From: Syntrophaceae bacterium UBA5764 | GTDB lineage: Bacteria > Desulfobacterota > Syntrophia > Syntrophales > Smithellaceae | Length of the DNA: 29,595 nt | Reading direction: 5' to 3' | Assembly: GCA_002418825.1 (NCBI GenBank) | Contig: DIEW01000007.1 | Location: 1,313-30,907, forward strand | Part shown: piece by piece, positions 1 to 7,761 of the stretch | How positions within the stretch are numbered: the stretch's first letter is position 1 | Layout: every line of letters begins with the position of its first letter | Translations under genes and position numbers: made by a program | Notes under the pieces: model-generated | Told to the model about the DNA's origin: nothing | What the model saw: only the letters and a program-made list of their open reading frames with translations | The model's database searches: none

Positions 1-50
1 ATATGCGCGATAATGCTAAAGTTTCTGATGAGTTCCATATTTTAAATGTT

Positions 51-82
51 AAAAAAGCCCTCCAGTAATTTGGCGGGCTTTT
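51..82 (-). terminator. Rho-independent terminator after adk
   Basis: An inverted repeat pairs 53-63 with 72-82 (AAAAGCCC-TCC against GGC-GGGCTTTT, one mismatch) around an 8-nt loop. Read on the minus strand it is a GC-rich stem followed by six T (56-51), placed 23 nt past the adk stop. Read on the plus strand it also ends in TTTT, so it may serve an unseen gene entering from the left edge as well. Confidence 0.8.
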
Positions 83-104
83 ATGATAAATATTTTCCGT
101 TAAT

Positions 105-779
105 TTAGGCAAGTTTTTTCAGAAGTTCTTCCGAAACTTCCTTCACTCCCTTGCTGCCGTCGACAGTGATAACTTTTGTTCTATTTTTGAAATAATTGAC
201 GGCGGCCAGTGTGCCGGTTTTGGTATCATAATAAATGCCGTGGCGTTTATCGATGGCGCTGGTATCCTGGTCGTCGGCACGGGTGGACAAATCTTCACAA
301 CCACATACGCGGCAGACAGTTTTTCCGTCGTGCTCATGCGGTTTGATGGCATCGATGTAAATGTTGTTCGGATGATTGTTGTCCATCTTGCAAAGCCGGC
401 GGCCCATGATGCGTTTCTTTGCCGTGTCTCTGTCCAGATCTATTTCAACGACATAATCAAGTTTTATTTTTTCTTTTTCCAGAGCGCTCCAGAGAGCTTC
501 GGCCTGTGCCAGATTACGGGGAAATCCGTCCAGAAGCCATCCCTTTTTGCAATCATCTTCTTTGAGGCGGTTTAAAATCATGGGAATGGTGATATCGTCG
601 GGGACAAGTTCGCCGCGGTCGATATACGCCTTTGCTTTTTCCCCCAGCGGGGTTTTTTTGGAAATGTTTTCCCGGAAAATAACGCCCGTTTCAATGTGCG
701 GTACGTCGTATTTCTTCTGCACGATAGCCCCCTGAGTTCCTTTGCCGCTGCCATTGGGGCCGAAAATTAAAATATTCAC
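105..779 (-). CDS. adk: Adenylate kinase
   Basis: Converts ATP + AMP to 2 ADP in the cytoplasm. Visible features are the P-loop GPNGSGKGT near the N-terminus, the AMP-binding segment HIETG...R, the conserved LLDGFPRN motif, and a long LID starting RRLC and ending in CRVCGC followed by RADDQD. I chose GTG at 779 (224 aa) because AAGGAG lies 9 nt upstream and the protein then begins VNILIFGPNGSGKGTQ, the usual Adk start; the longer frame begins at a TTG that overlaps the ribosome-binding site. The LID is unlike the standard four-Cys zinc LID: Cys-x2-Asp replaces the first Cys pair and a Cys-x2-Cys-x-Cys group follows. I recall this form from deltaproteobacterial enzymes. It has its own promoter and terminator, so it is probably monocistronic. 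Confidence 0.93.
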   Translation of the reverse strand: MNILIFGPNGSGKGTQGAIVQKKYDVPHIETGVIFRENISKKTPLGEKAKAYIDRGELVPDDITIPMILNRLKEDDCKKGWLLDGFPRNLAQAEALWSALEKEKIKLDYVVEIDLDRDTAKKRIMGRRLCKMDNNHPNNIYIDAIKPHEHDGKTVCRVCGCEDLSTRADDQDTSAIDKRHGIYYDTKTGTLAAVNYFKNRTKVITVDGSKGVKEVSEELLKKLA

Positions 780-816
780 TTTTACAGACTCCTTTCCCAA
801 ATATTAAAGTGGCACT

Positions 817-845
817 CTTATAATGTATTGCCGTTTTTTTCGCAA
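817..845 (-). promoter_or_regulatory. Predicted sigma-70 promoter of adk
   Basis: On the minus strand TTGCGA (845-840) and TATAAG (822-817) are 17 nt apart, about 38 nt upstream of the adk start. It lies in the 153-nt gap between the M48 protease gene and adk, which suggests adk is transcribed separately. No terminator is evident after the protease gene, so read-through is possible. Confidence 0.5.
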
Positions 846-932
846 TGATAAAAGACGGGCTCTTAATTCATTGTTTTATTTTTGAAAGCCACTTTTTGTC
901 AGCGGGATCATTGTCGCTTAGCTGATAAAACA

Positions 933-2354
933 TCAGTTCTTTGGCTTACTTGACGAGTCACCGGGCGGGTTTTTGACCAATGCTTTTATCTCATTGTTGA
1001 TCGTATCTGCCTGCGGTGAGCTTTGCGGAAAGTAATTAAGCGCTTCTTTAAAATGAAAGAGCGCACTTTGTGTCTTCGCCTCCTTTTTGAAATAGAGGCC
1101 AAAATGGTAATGTGACTCTCCGAGATTATTGAGTTTTCCGTAAGCCGTGGCAATGTAGTAGTTAATGTCAATATCTTCTGCGGGTGTATTTTTGACGGCC
1201 AGATAATTATGGAGAGCATCCCGATAATTACCCAGAGAAAAATAAGTTTTGCCCAAAGCCAATTTGAGTTCATCATCGTCGGCGTCAAAGCTGATTGCCT
1301 TTTGAAGGAATGTCTCAGCTTGCCCGGCATCGCCTGTTTTCAGATAAATTAAACCAAGGGTTTTTAAAATATCTTTGTCAAGCGGCGCTATGGCCAGGGC
1401 CTTCTGCAGATGAGCCAATGCAGAAGTTGTTTGCCCCAGTTTGTCTTCTGTCATGGCTAAGGCATAAAACAAATCAACGTTATCAGGCTCTTTAATTAAA
1501 GAGGCAGTTAATTGACTTTGTCTGGTTTTCAATTCGGCTATGTCCATAGGAAGCAAAGCCTGGATTCTTTTTAAATTACCGACGATGTTTTTCTTTCCCG
1601 GAAGGGTGTATTGGGTTAAAATAAGACTTTCCAGGTAGAAAATACGTTCATCGGTACCAGGATGAGTCCGCATATAGGAAGGTATGCTTTTGGACAAAAA
1701 CTCGTGCTTTTTAATTAAGCGGAGGAAACTTACCATCGCGCTCGGATCGTATCCTGCGTTGAAAAGATAGGTTATACCCAGTCGGTCAGCTTCTTCTTCA
1801 TGCTCGCGTTGGTATTTTAAGGTTAGAGCTCCGGCTCCGGCCAAGGAGAAAGCGGCAATAGCTGCCGAAGCCTCTCCTCCACCGCCTAAAAACGCTCCGG
1901 CAATCATTGCCGCTAGCGCCGCCATGTTCAGTTTTGTTGATTTTTCAATGATCCGTGCAATATGCCGCGCGTTGGCGTGAGCTAATTCATGAGCGATTAC
2001 TCCGGCAAGTTCGGCCTCATTGTCTACAGCGCTGATAAGTCCTTTGTGCAGATAAATGTAACCGCCGGGAGTGGCAAAAGCGTTTATCGCTGAACTGTCC
2101 ACAACGGAAAAAGTGTAATCGAAAGGCGCCTTTTTGCTTTGCGCCAGAACAAGACTGCCAACTTGTGTTATATATTCGTTAAGCTGCTTGTCTTTAAGAA
2201 GAAAATTATTTTGATTAAGTTTGTCGAAAAATTCTTTGCCCAATTTCCTTTCGTCATCGATCGTAAAGGCAGCAAAACAAATCTCGGCAGAAAACAAAAG
2301 CGTGGCGATTGCCACAATCAAAAATTTGTATTGCTTTTGTATTATTTTATGCAT
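933..2354 (-). CDS. M48 metalloprotease with TPR repeats (BepA/YfgC-like)
   Basis: A secreted zinc peptidase of 473 aa. Residues 1-28 form a signal peptide (Lys-rich start, hydrophobic core, SAEICFA at the end). The M48 domain carries HELAH at 122-126 (two His ligands and the catalytic Glu) and EEEADRLG at about 186-193, which supplies the third zinc ligand. A glycine/alanine-rich hydrophobic segment lies between them. From about residue 270 onward there are TPR-like helical pairs. This matches BepA-type periplasmic proteases, which act in outer-membrane protein and LPS-assembly quality control; the role here is inferred from architecture. ATG at 2354 has AGAGG 9 nt upstream. It is divergent from cmk across about 80 nt. 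Confidence 0.88.
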   Translation of the reverse strand: MHKIIQKQYKFLIVAIATLLFSAEICFAAFTIDDERKLGKEFFDKLNQNNFLLKDKQLNEYITQVGSLVLAQSKKAPFDYTFSVVDSSAINAFATPGGYIYLHKGLISAVDNEAELAGVIAHELAHANARHIARIIEKSTKLNMAALAAMIAGAFLGGGGEASAAIAAFSLAGAGALTLKYQREHEEEADRLGITYLFNAGYDPSAMVSFLRLIKKHEFLSKSIPSYMRTHPGTDERIFYLESLILTQYTLPGKKNIVGNLKRIQALLPMDIAELKTRQSQLTASLIKEPDNVDLFYALAMTEDKLGQTTSALAHLQKALAIAPLDKDILKTLGLIYLKTGDAGQAETFLQKAISFDADDDELKLALGKTYFSLGNYRDALHNYLAVKNTPAEDIDINYYIATAYGKLNNLGESHYHFGLYFKKEAKTQSALFHFKEALNYFPQSSPQADTINNEIKALVKNPPGDSSSKPKN

Positions 2355-2379
2355 AAAAGATTTCCTCTTGCGTTGAGTT

Positions 2380-2408
2380 ATACTATCTTTTTTGCCGTAT
2401 TATGGCAA
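2380..2408 (-). promoter_or_regulatory. Predicted sigma-70 promoter of the M48 protease gene
   Basis: Minus-strand TTGCCA (2408-2403) and TAGTAT (2385-2380) are spaced 17 nt, 25 nt upstream of the start codon. The site lies in the divergent cmk/protease gap. I found no equally good plus-strand promoter for cmk in the same gap. Confidence 0.45.
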
Positions 2409-2436
2409 GTCCTGCTTTATGAAACGGAAAGAGAGC

Positions 2437-3123
2437 ATGAATATCAGAAGCACGGAAAAGAAAAAAGTTATAATAACTATTGACGGGCCGGCCGGGGCCG
2501 GAAAAAGTACAGTGAGCAAAATACTGGCTGAAAAACTGGGATATCTTTACCTAGACACCGGTTCACTCTATCGGGCATTGGCTTATCAAGCACTGAAGTC
2601 CGAAACGCCTTTGGATAATGAATCAGCCTTAGCTGATCTATGCTCGCGAACGGAGATAAAACTGAAAAACATTGACGGTAAAATGAAAGTGTTTTTAGAC
2701 GGGATGGATGTCGCCGAGAACATACGCTCCGAGGAAGTAGGAGTTGCCGCCTCCAAAATATCGGCTTACGCCGCTGTGAGACAGTGCCTTTTCCATCTGC
2801 AGAGACAGGCGGGGGCGGATGGGAAGCTGGTGGCGGAAGGAAGGGATATGGGTACTGTAGTTTTTCCACATGCAGATTACAAGTTTTATCTTGATGCGAG
2901 TATGGAGGAAAGAACAAAAAGGAGGCTTAATGAGCTTTTGGAAAAAAGAAAACCTGCTGAATATCAGTCAGTGCAAAAAGATATAATGGCAAGGGATCAA
3001 CAGGATACAACAAGACAACTCTCTCCTTTAAAGATACCTGCCGACGCGATCATAATTGATTCGACAAACTTGTCCGTTGCCGAGGTCGTAAAGAAGATTT
3101 TCGAAAGTATTTTGAACAAATAG
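2437..3123 (+). CDS. cmk: Cytidylate kinase
   Basis: Phosphorylates CMP/dCMP with ATP. The P-loop GPAGAGKST is at residues 17-25, followed by LYLDTGSLYRA (substrate-binding loop) and VAEGRDMGTVVFP, both hallmarks of bacterial Cmk; the LID region has RDQQDTTR. The frame can be extended to a TTG at 2392 or ATG at 2419, but ATG 2437 gives 228 aa, the normal family length, with GGAAAGAG just upstream. It starts the plus-strand series cmk-rpsA-sppA-ihf-crotonase. In related deltaproteobacteria ispH often sits between cmk and rpsA (from memory); here it does not. Confidence 0.93.
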   Translation: MNIRSTEKKKVIITIDGPAGAGKSTVSKILAEKLGYLYLDTGSLYRALAYQALKSETPLDNESALADLCSRTEIKLKNIDGKMKVFLDGMDVAENIRSEEVGVAASKISAYAAVRQCLFHLQRQAGADGKLVAEGRDMGTVVFPHADYKFYLDASMEERTKRRLNELLEKRKPAEYQSVQKDIMARDQQDTTRQLSPLKIPADAIIIDSTNLSVAEVVKKIFESILNK

Positions 3124-3169
3124 ACCGGAGGCAAAATTCATCGTCTCAAACGATACGCTGGATTTTATG

Positions 3170-3198
3170 TTGCTATTTAATTTCCAGTGTGTTATTTT
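3170..3198 (+). promoter_or_regulatory. Possible promoter of rpsA
   Basis: TTGCTA (3170-3175) and TATTTT (3193-3198) are 17 nt apart in the 118-nt gap between cmk and rpsA. The match is moderate. It would give rpsA its own transcript in addition to read-through from cmk. Confidence 0.3.
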
Positions 3199-3241
3199 CT
3201 AAAAATTACAGAGATTTATGAAAAACAGGGGGTATTTTTTA

Positions 3242-5008
3242 ATGGTTAACAATAACAACTTAAACTTGACGAAAAAAAAGGAGGTTGATGCGAAATTTTC
3301 TGACAAAGATTTGGAGGCACATTCGTTTCAAGTGAAAGAAGAGAACATGGGTTTTAAGGAACTTTATGAACAGAGCCTAAATCAAATTCAATACGGCAAT
3401 ATAGCCCAGGGAAAAGTAGTACAGATTACCAATGATATGGTCATGGTGGATGTTGGTTGGAAAACTGAAGGTTTCATTCCTGCGTCGGAACTGAAGAATG
3501 CACAAGGGAATATAAATGTTTCCGTGGGTGACGAGATTGAAGTTTTTATCGATAAAAGAGACGCAGATGGAAACCTGATTCTGTCAAAGAATAAGGCGAC
3601 AAAACTCAAAGTCTGGGATGAAATAAAGAGTGCCTGTGAAAACAATACCCCCGTAAAAGGTAAGGTTGTTGAAAAGGTTAAAGGAGGTCTTTCTGTTGAT
3701 ATCGGAATTATCGCTTTTCTTCCCGGCTCGCAGGTAGACGTGCGTCCGATCAAAGATCTCGATCAATTCGTCGGTCAAACGATGGATTTCAAGGTGTTAA
3801 AGTATGACCGTAAAAGAAACAATGTTGTATTGTCCCGGCGTTCTATTGTGGCCTCGGAAAGAGAAACGGAGAAAAAAGACATTCTTGAAAGTATTCAGGA
3901 AGGAAGCATTGTACAGGGTGTCATAAAAAATATTACCGATTACGGCATTTTCATTGACCTGGGAGGCATTGACGGATTGCTCCACGTAACCGATATTTCC
4001 TGGGGCAGAATTACGAAACCCTCGGATCACTTCCGCAAGGGTGACAAAATTACCGTTAAAGTTCTTTCTTTTGACCGTGAAAAAGAAAGAGTTTCGCTGG
4101 GATTTAAGCAGTTAACGGAAAATCCTTGGGAACACATAATGGAAAAATACCCTGTTGGTTCAATTGCCGAAGGAAAGGTCGTAAATTTGACTGATTACGG
4201 CGTATTCGTGGAACTGGAGACGGGAGTCGAAGGATTGGTGCATATTTCTGAAATGTATTGGACAAGGGAAATAAAACATCCTTCGAAAGTTTTAAAGGTA
4301 GGTGATGAAATTAAAGTGGTCGTTTTAGACGTAAATACTGAAGCAAAAAGGATTTCCCTGAGCTTGAAACAGACGTCACCCAATCCATGGGAAAAGCTCA
4401 AAGAAAAATACCCGGAAGGCACGATAGTTAAAGGAGTGGTTAGAAACATTACTAACTTTGGGGTATTTGTGGGAATAGAGGAAGGTATTGACGGACTGAT
4501 TCATGTGTCTGATATTTCCTGGAAGCATAGAGTTTCCCATCCTTCTGAGTATTTTAAAAAAGGACAGGAAGTGGAAGCTGTAGTGGAAAAGGTTGATGTC
4601 GAAAATGAAAAATTTTCTCTCAGCGTAAAAAAAATGGAAAAAAATCCTTGGGAGGCATTATCTCAAAAGTATGCACCCGGCAGCGTGGTAAACGGTAAAA
4701 TAACGAATTTTACCGACTTTGGGATTTTTGTGGAGATTGAAGAAGGAATCGAAGGACTTGTTCATATTTCCGAAATCAGCCAAAAGCGCGTAAAGACTTC
4801 GTCAGAACTTTACGCGATGGGCGATACCGTGTCAGCGGTTATTAAAAGCATTGATCCCAAATCCAAAAAAATCAGGCTAAGTATAAAAGATGCGGAAGCT
4901 CCGGCACCGTCTTCTTCAAATCATTACCTGAATAATAAGGAAAATTTAGGTTCTAATCTTGCACAGGCGCTAGCGGAAGTAAAAATAAACCAATCCAAAG
5001 GTGATTAA
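3242..5008 (+). CDS. rpsA: 30S ribosomal protein S1
   Basis: Binds mRNA at the ribosome and aids initiation. Six consecutive S1/OB repeats are visible, each opening with a G-x-V-x-G-x-V pattern. The first two are divergent (GKVVQITNDMVMVDVGWKTE and GKVVEKVKGGLSVDIG). The last four are canonical, with DYGIFIDLGG, DYGVFVELE, NFGVFVGIE and DFGIFVEIE, each followed by a GL(L/V/I)H(V/I)S-type motif. An upstream ATG at 3218 is in frame, but ATG 3242 has AGGGGG 9 nt before it, so I prefer that (588 aa). Either way about 40 polar residues precede repeat 1; a start at the Met of MGFKELYEQ (about 3349) cannot be excluded. sppA starts 2 nt after its stop. Confidence 0.95.
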   Translation: MVNNNNLNLTKKKEVDAKFSDKDLEAHSFQVKEENMGFKELYEQSLNQIQYGNIAQGKVVQITNDMVMVDVGWKTEGFIPASELKNAQGNINVSVGDEIEVFIDKRDADGNLILSKNKATKLKVWDEIKSACENNTPVKGKVVEKVKGGLSVDIGIIAFLPGSQVDVRPIKDLDQFVGQTMDFKVLKYDRKRNNVVLSRRSIVASERETEKKDILESIQEGSIVQGVIKNITDYGIFIDLGGIDGLLHVTDISWGRITKPSDHFRKGDKITVKVLSFDREKERVSLGFKQLTENPWEHIMEKYPVGSIAEGKVVNLTDYGVFVELETGVEGLVHISEMYWTREIKHPSKVLKVGDEIKVVVLDVNTEAKRISLSLKQTSPNPWEKLKEKYPEGTIVKGVVRNITNFGVFVGIEEGIDGLIHVSDISWKHRVSHPSEYFKKGQEVEAVVEKVDVENEKFSLSVKKMEKNPWEALSQKYAPGSVVNGKITNFTDFGIFVEIEEGIEGLVHISEISQKRVKTSSELYAMGDTVSAVIKSIDPKSKKIRLSIKDAEAPAPSSSNHYLNNKENLGSNLAQALAEVKINQSKGD

Positions 5009-5010
5009 AC

Positions 5011-5907
5011 ATGAGAAAACACCCGGTGATCTTGGGGATGGTTATTCTTTTTGTTATAGCTCTTCTTTCTTATCTGCTTTTTTATAAAGCCGGCGCGTAT
5101 CCGACCAAAATTAAGACGTTTTCCTCTGTAAACAGAATCGGTGTGGTCAGCATTAATGGGCCGATTTATGATTCCCTGAAAATAAGCGAACAACTTGAAG
5201 AATTCGCCAATGACGGTTCCATTATTGCTGTTGTTCTGCGTGTGGATTCGCCGGGAGGTAGCGTGGCTGCTTCTCAGGAAATTTATGACGCAGTTGTGGA
5301 GCTCAGAAAAAGTAAAAAAGTCGTGGCGTCGATGGGTTCAATTGCGGCCTCGGGGGGTCTGCTTGTCGCCTGCGCAGCAGACAAAATTATCGCTAACCCC
5401 GGCACCATTACCGGTAGTATTTCCGCCATTATGCAGTTTGCGAATTTTGAGGAACTGCTCAAAAAAATCGGATTAAAATCTTCTGTGGTCAAAAGCGGCA
5501 AGTATAAAGACATCGGCTCGCCTTTGCGCGACATGACACCGGAAGAAAGGAAAATTATTCAGGAATTGGTCGACGATATCTATAACCAGTTTGTTGATGT
5601 TGTCGTAAAAGACCGAAAGTTATCGCGCGAAAAAGTTTTGGAAATTGCCGATGGCCGCGTGTTTTCCGGGCGTAGGGCTAAAGAATACGGTCTTATTGAT
5701 GACCTTGGCGATATGAACTATGCAGCAAAACTGGCCACTCAACTTGCGGGGAAAGACGGAAAATACGAGCTGGTTTATCCTCGTAAAAAACGCGAATCGG
5801 TCTTTGATTATTTGTTGGAAAGCGCCGCAAATCGTTTAAGTGATTCTCTAAAAGAGGGCATGGAGAGTTTTAGCGGCGTAAGTTATTTATATTATCCTTA
5901 CAAATAA
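5011..5907 (+). CDS. sppA: Signal peptide peptidase SppA (short, 36K type)
   Basis: Membrane-anchored serine protease of the S49 family that degrades cleaved signal peptides. It has a single N-terminal transmembrane helix (residues about 6-25). The catalytic domain carries VDSPGGS at about 78-84, the nucleophile Ser114 in GSIAASGG, and the general-base lysine in SGKYKDIGSP (about Lys166). At 298 aa it is the single-domain form, about half of E. coli SppA. It begins 2 nt after the rpsA stop, so translation is likely coupled; the ribosome-binding site (AAAGGTGAT) lies in the rpsA tail. Confidence 0.92.
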   Translation: MRKHPVILGMVILFVIALLSYLLFYKAGAYPTKIKTFSSVNRIGVVSINGPIYDSLKISEQLEEFANDGSIIAVVLRVDSPGGSVAASQEIYDAVVELRKSKKVVASMGSIAASGGLLVACAADKIIANPGTITGSISAIMQFANFEELLKKIGLKSSVVKSGKYKDIGSPLRDMTPEERKIIQELVDDIYNQFVDVVVKDRKLSREKVLEIADGRVFSGRRAKEYGLIDDLGDMNYAAKLATQLAGKDGKYELVYPRKKRESVFDYLLESAANRLSDSLKEGMESFSGVSYLYYPYK

Positions 5908-5920
5908 AGGTGGTATCGTG

Positions 5921-6205
5921 ATGACCAAAAGTGATTTGATTAAAAAACTGCAGCAGAAATTTAAAACTTATCCCTACAGGGACATGTATCAGGCCGTTAA
6001 CATTATCTTCGATTCCATGACTGATGCCTTGGCCAAAGAAGGGCGCATTGAAATAAGGGGCTTTGGTAATTTTACCGTTCGTACAAGGAAACCGCGCCTG
6101 GGGCGTAATCCGAAATCGGGAACGAAGGTAGAACTCAAAGAAAGAAAAGTTCCTTTTTTCAAAACGGGCAAAGAACTTAAGCTGATGGTGGACAACAAAA
6201 AATGA
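5921..6205 (+). CDS. HU/IHF-family DNA-binding protein
   Basis: A 94-aa histone-like subunit that bends DNA as a dimer. The N-terminal helices (TKSDLIKKL...) are followed by the conserved EIRGFGNFTVR strand, the DNA-binding beta arm with GRNPKSG (the RNP tip whose Pro intercalates), and a C-terminal FKTGKEL helix. The sequence is more IHF-like than HU-like in the arm. A GTG at 5918 is adjacent, but ATG 5921 leaves a better 7-nt spacing to AGGTGG. It lies 13 nt after sppA and its stop overlaps the crotonase start by 4 nt (ATGA). I cannot tell which IHF subunit it is. Confidence 0.9.
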   Translation: MTKSDLIKKLQQKFKTYPYRDMYQAVNIIFDSMTDALAKEGRIEIRGFGNFTVRTRKPRLGRNPKSGTKVELKERKVPFFKTGKELKLMVDNKK

Positions 6206-6975
6206 GTTACAACACAATAATTTTAGAGAAAAAAAACGGTTACGCCATTGTAAAGCTGAACAGACCACGTGAGATGAATGTCATTTGCAAGGAAATGCGT
6301 CAGGAGTTGTATCGTGTTTTTTCAGAGCTAGAGGTTGCCACTGAGGTTAGAAGTATTATTCTCACCGGCGGGGAGTACGTATTTTCGGCGGGCATGGATA
6401 TAAAAGAAATGTCCAATTTGCCGAGCGAAGAAGGCGACGAATTTCTCGAGTCGATGATGAAATACTTGAAGAAGATATATTCCTGTAAAAAACCGATTGT
6501 CGCTGCCGTGGGTGGAATTGCTCTAGGCGGTGGTTTTAACTTGGTCACGGTTTGTGACCTTGTTGTCGCCTCGGAAAGCGCCATTTTCTGCCATCCGGAA
6601 TTAAAGTTCGGTTTTAATCCTTTTTTTTATCCCTTGAGCCAAATTGTGGGATTTACCAAAGCGAAAGAAATAGTTATGCTGGGCGAACCTATCGGTGCTA
6701 ATGAAGCTTTAAAGATTGGCTTGGTGAACAAAGTCGCATCACCGGAAAACTTTATGAAAGCAGCCGAGGACATGGCCGCTGTGCTGGCAGGACGCTCTGC
6801 TAAGGCGCTGGAAGAATTAAAGAATCTTTGCTCTATCGTGCTGCGCATGGATAAAATGGCCGCTTTGGACATCGAATCTTCTATCTGCGCGCTACTTTTT
6901 GCGCGGGATGAAAGAAAAACTCAAATGCAGAAAGTTTTGTCTCAAAAAAAAGTACTTACGAAAAGCAAGGAATAG
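6202..6975 (+). CDS. Enoyl-CoA hydratase/isomerase family protein (crotonase)
   Basis: A 257-aa crotonase-fold protein, probably hydrating or isomerising a 2-enoyl-CoA. The two oxyanion-hole segments are present: SAGMDIKEM (about residues 59-67) and GGIALGGGFNLV. The two acidic positions of hydratases appear kept: Glu in HPELKFG, and Glu in AKEIVMLGE. The usual glycine-rich segment PGAGGTQRL after the first Glu is replaced by FNPFFYPLSQIVG (about 138-150), so substrate handling may differ. Its ATG overlaps the stop of the IHF-like gene by 4 nt, showing translational coupling with an unrelated DNA-binding protein. The true substrate cannot be read from sequence. Confidence 0.85.
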   Translation: MSYNTIILEKKNGYAIVKLNRPREMNVICKEMRQELYRVFSELEVATEVRSIILTGGEYVFSAGMDIKEMSNLPSEEGDEFLESMMKYLKKIYSCKKPIVAAVGGIALGGGFNLVTVCDLVVASESAIFCHPELKFGFNPFFYPLSQIVGFTKAKEIVMLGEPIGANEALKIGLVNKVASPENFMKAAEDMAAVLAGRSAKALEELKNLCSIVLRMDKMAALDIESSICALLFARDERKTQMQKVLSQKKVLTKSKE

Positions 6976-7014
6976 AATAAAACATTAACCTCTTGGTTTT
7001 TCCGGCAAAAAGGA

Positions 7015-7299
7015 TTACATGTTGTCCCAATCGTTGCCGGGGGCCGCAAAATCCTTAAGCTGATCCCTTCTTTTTTTATGTTGCAGCTTTTTTAGTGCTT
7101 TCGCTTCAATTTGACGGATTCTTTCCCTGGTTACACCCATCATGTCGCCTACTTCTTCCAAAGTAAACGGTCCGTAATTGCAGGCCACCCATGTACAGTT
7201 AAGAAACGACTCGTTTTTCAAGCGCCATTCACAGGTTGTATCGGTGCATACTTCGCTAATTAATGTCCCCTTTTTTTTGCATTTATACGTGTTAATCAT
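7015..7299 (-). CDS. Small Cys-rich protein with sigma-70 region 4 helix-turn-helix
   Basis: A 94-aa protein with two parts. Residues 1-42 contain five cysteines (7, 18, 23, 35, 40) spaced as a possible metal or redox site. Residues about 46-74 are an almost canonical sigma-70 region 4.2: TLEEVGDMMGVTRERIRQIE followed by AKALKKLQ. Regions 1-3 of a sigma factor are absent, so it cannot be a complete sigma factor. It may bind -35-like DNA or act as a regulator; this is inference. ATG 7299 has AAGGGG 8 nt upstream and a good promoter at 7332-7359. It is convergent with the crotonase gene (39-nt gap, no clear terminator). Confidence 0.82.
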   Translation of the reverse strand: MINTYKCKKKGTLISEVCTDTTCEWRLKNESFLNCTWVACNYGPFTLEEVGDMMGVTRERIRQIEAKALKKLQHKKRRDQLKDFAAPGNDWDNM

Positions 7300-7331
7300 G
7301 GAGCTAACCCCTTAATGGTTAATGTTTAATC

Positions 7332-7359
7332 AATATAATTATTGCTTTTTGGAAATCAA
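7332..7359 (-). promoter_or_regulatory. Predicted sigma-70 promoter of the region-4 protein
   Basis: Minus-strand TTGATT (7359-7354) and TATATT (7337-7332) are separated by 16 nt in an AT-rich stretch, 33 nt upstream of the start codon. This makes the small HTH gene a separate transcript from the thiol-redox pair behind it. Confidence 0.5.
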
Positions 7360-7440
7360 GAGAAATTATTAAAATATCTTTATCGCTAATGTGAAAGATG
7401 CATTACCGCTTTATTTCACGGGAAGTATTAAAGAGCCACT

Positions 7441-7761
7441 TTACTCCGGCGGACGTCTTTCCGGCACGTATTGGTTTTCGATTTTGCCTTCATTCCACTC
7501 ACGTGAAACGTATAGGTTGCAATAGCAACTGCCGTATTCCTTTACGTCTGCTTCGCGGTAAACACAGGGGCACATAATATCCCGGTCTTTTTCCCGGTTG
7601 CCCGAGGCCAGCCGGCAGGGACAGGACATGTATCCGTAGCGCTCTTTATTTATCAGTAAATCTTTCAAAATGCTCAAAACCCATTTCTTGTTTTTGTTGA
7701 AGAAATAACCCTTGGGTTCCTGGGTCTTTTTCAGCATTTCGTAGAGTTCATCGGCGGTCAT
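7441..7761 (-). CDS. Ferredoxin:thioredoxin reductase catalytic chain
   Basis: A 106-aa protein with the full cysteine set of the FTR catalytic subunit: C47-P-C49, C64-P-C66 and C79-Y-C81. In characterised FTR, four of these hold a [4Fe-4S] cluster and the second Cys of the first motif and of the last motif form the active disulfide. The flanking residues CPCRLASG, CPCVYRE and EYGSCYCNLYV are typical. Electrons would come from reduced ferredoxin and pass to a thiol protein. No FTR variable chain is nearby. The start ATG overlaps the stop of the glutaredoxin-like gene by 1 nt (TAATG), so that protein is the natural candidate partner. Confidence 0.9.
   Translation of the reverse strand: MTADELYEMLKKTQEPKGYFFNKNKKWVLSILKDLLINKERYGYMSCPCRLASGNREKDRDIMCPCVYREADVKEYGSCYCNLYVSREWNEGKIENQYVPERRPPE

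Noticed and set aside
1..50. Possible end of a plus-strand gene entering from the left edge
   Set aside because: Two frames are open for 14-22 codons, one ending at 45 and one at 68 within the terminator stem. This is too little to identify a product or choose a frame.
6976..7014. Possible terminator between the convergent crotonase and region-4 genes
   Set aside because: Only short A/T stems (TTTTT...AAAAA around CCGGC, and AACC-TCTT-GGTT) are present, not enough for a convincing terminator.
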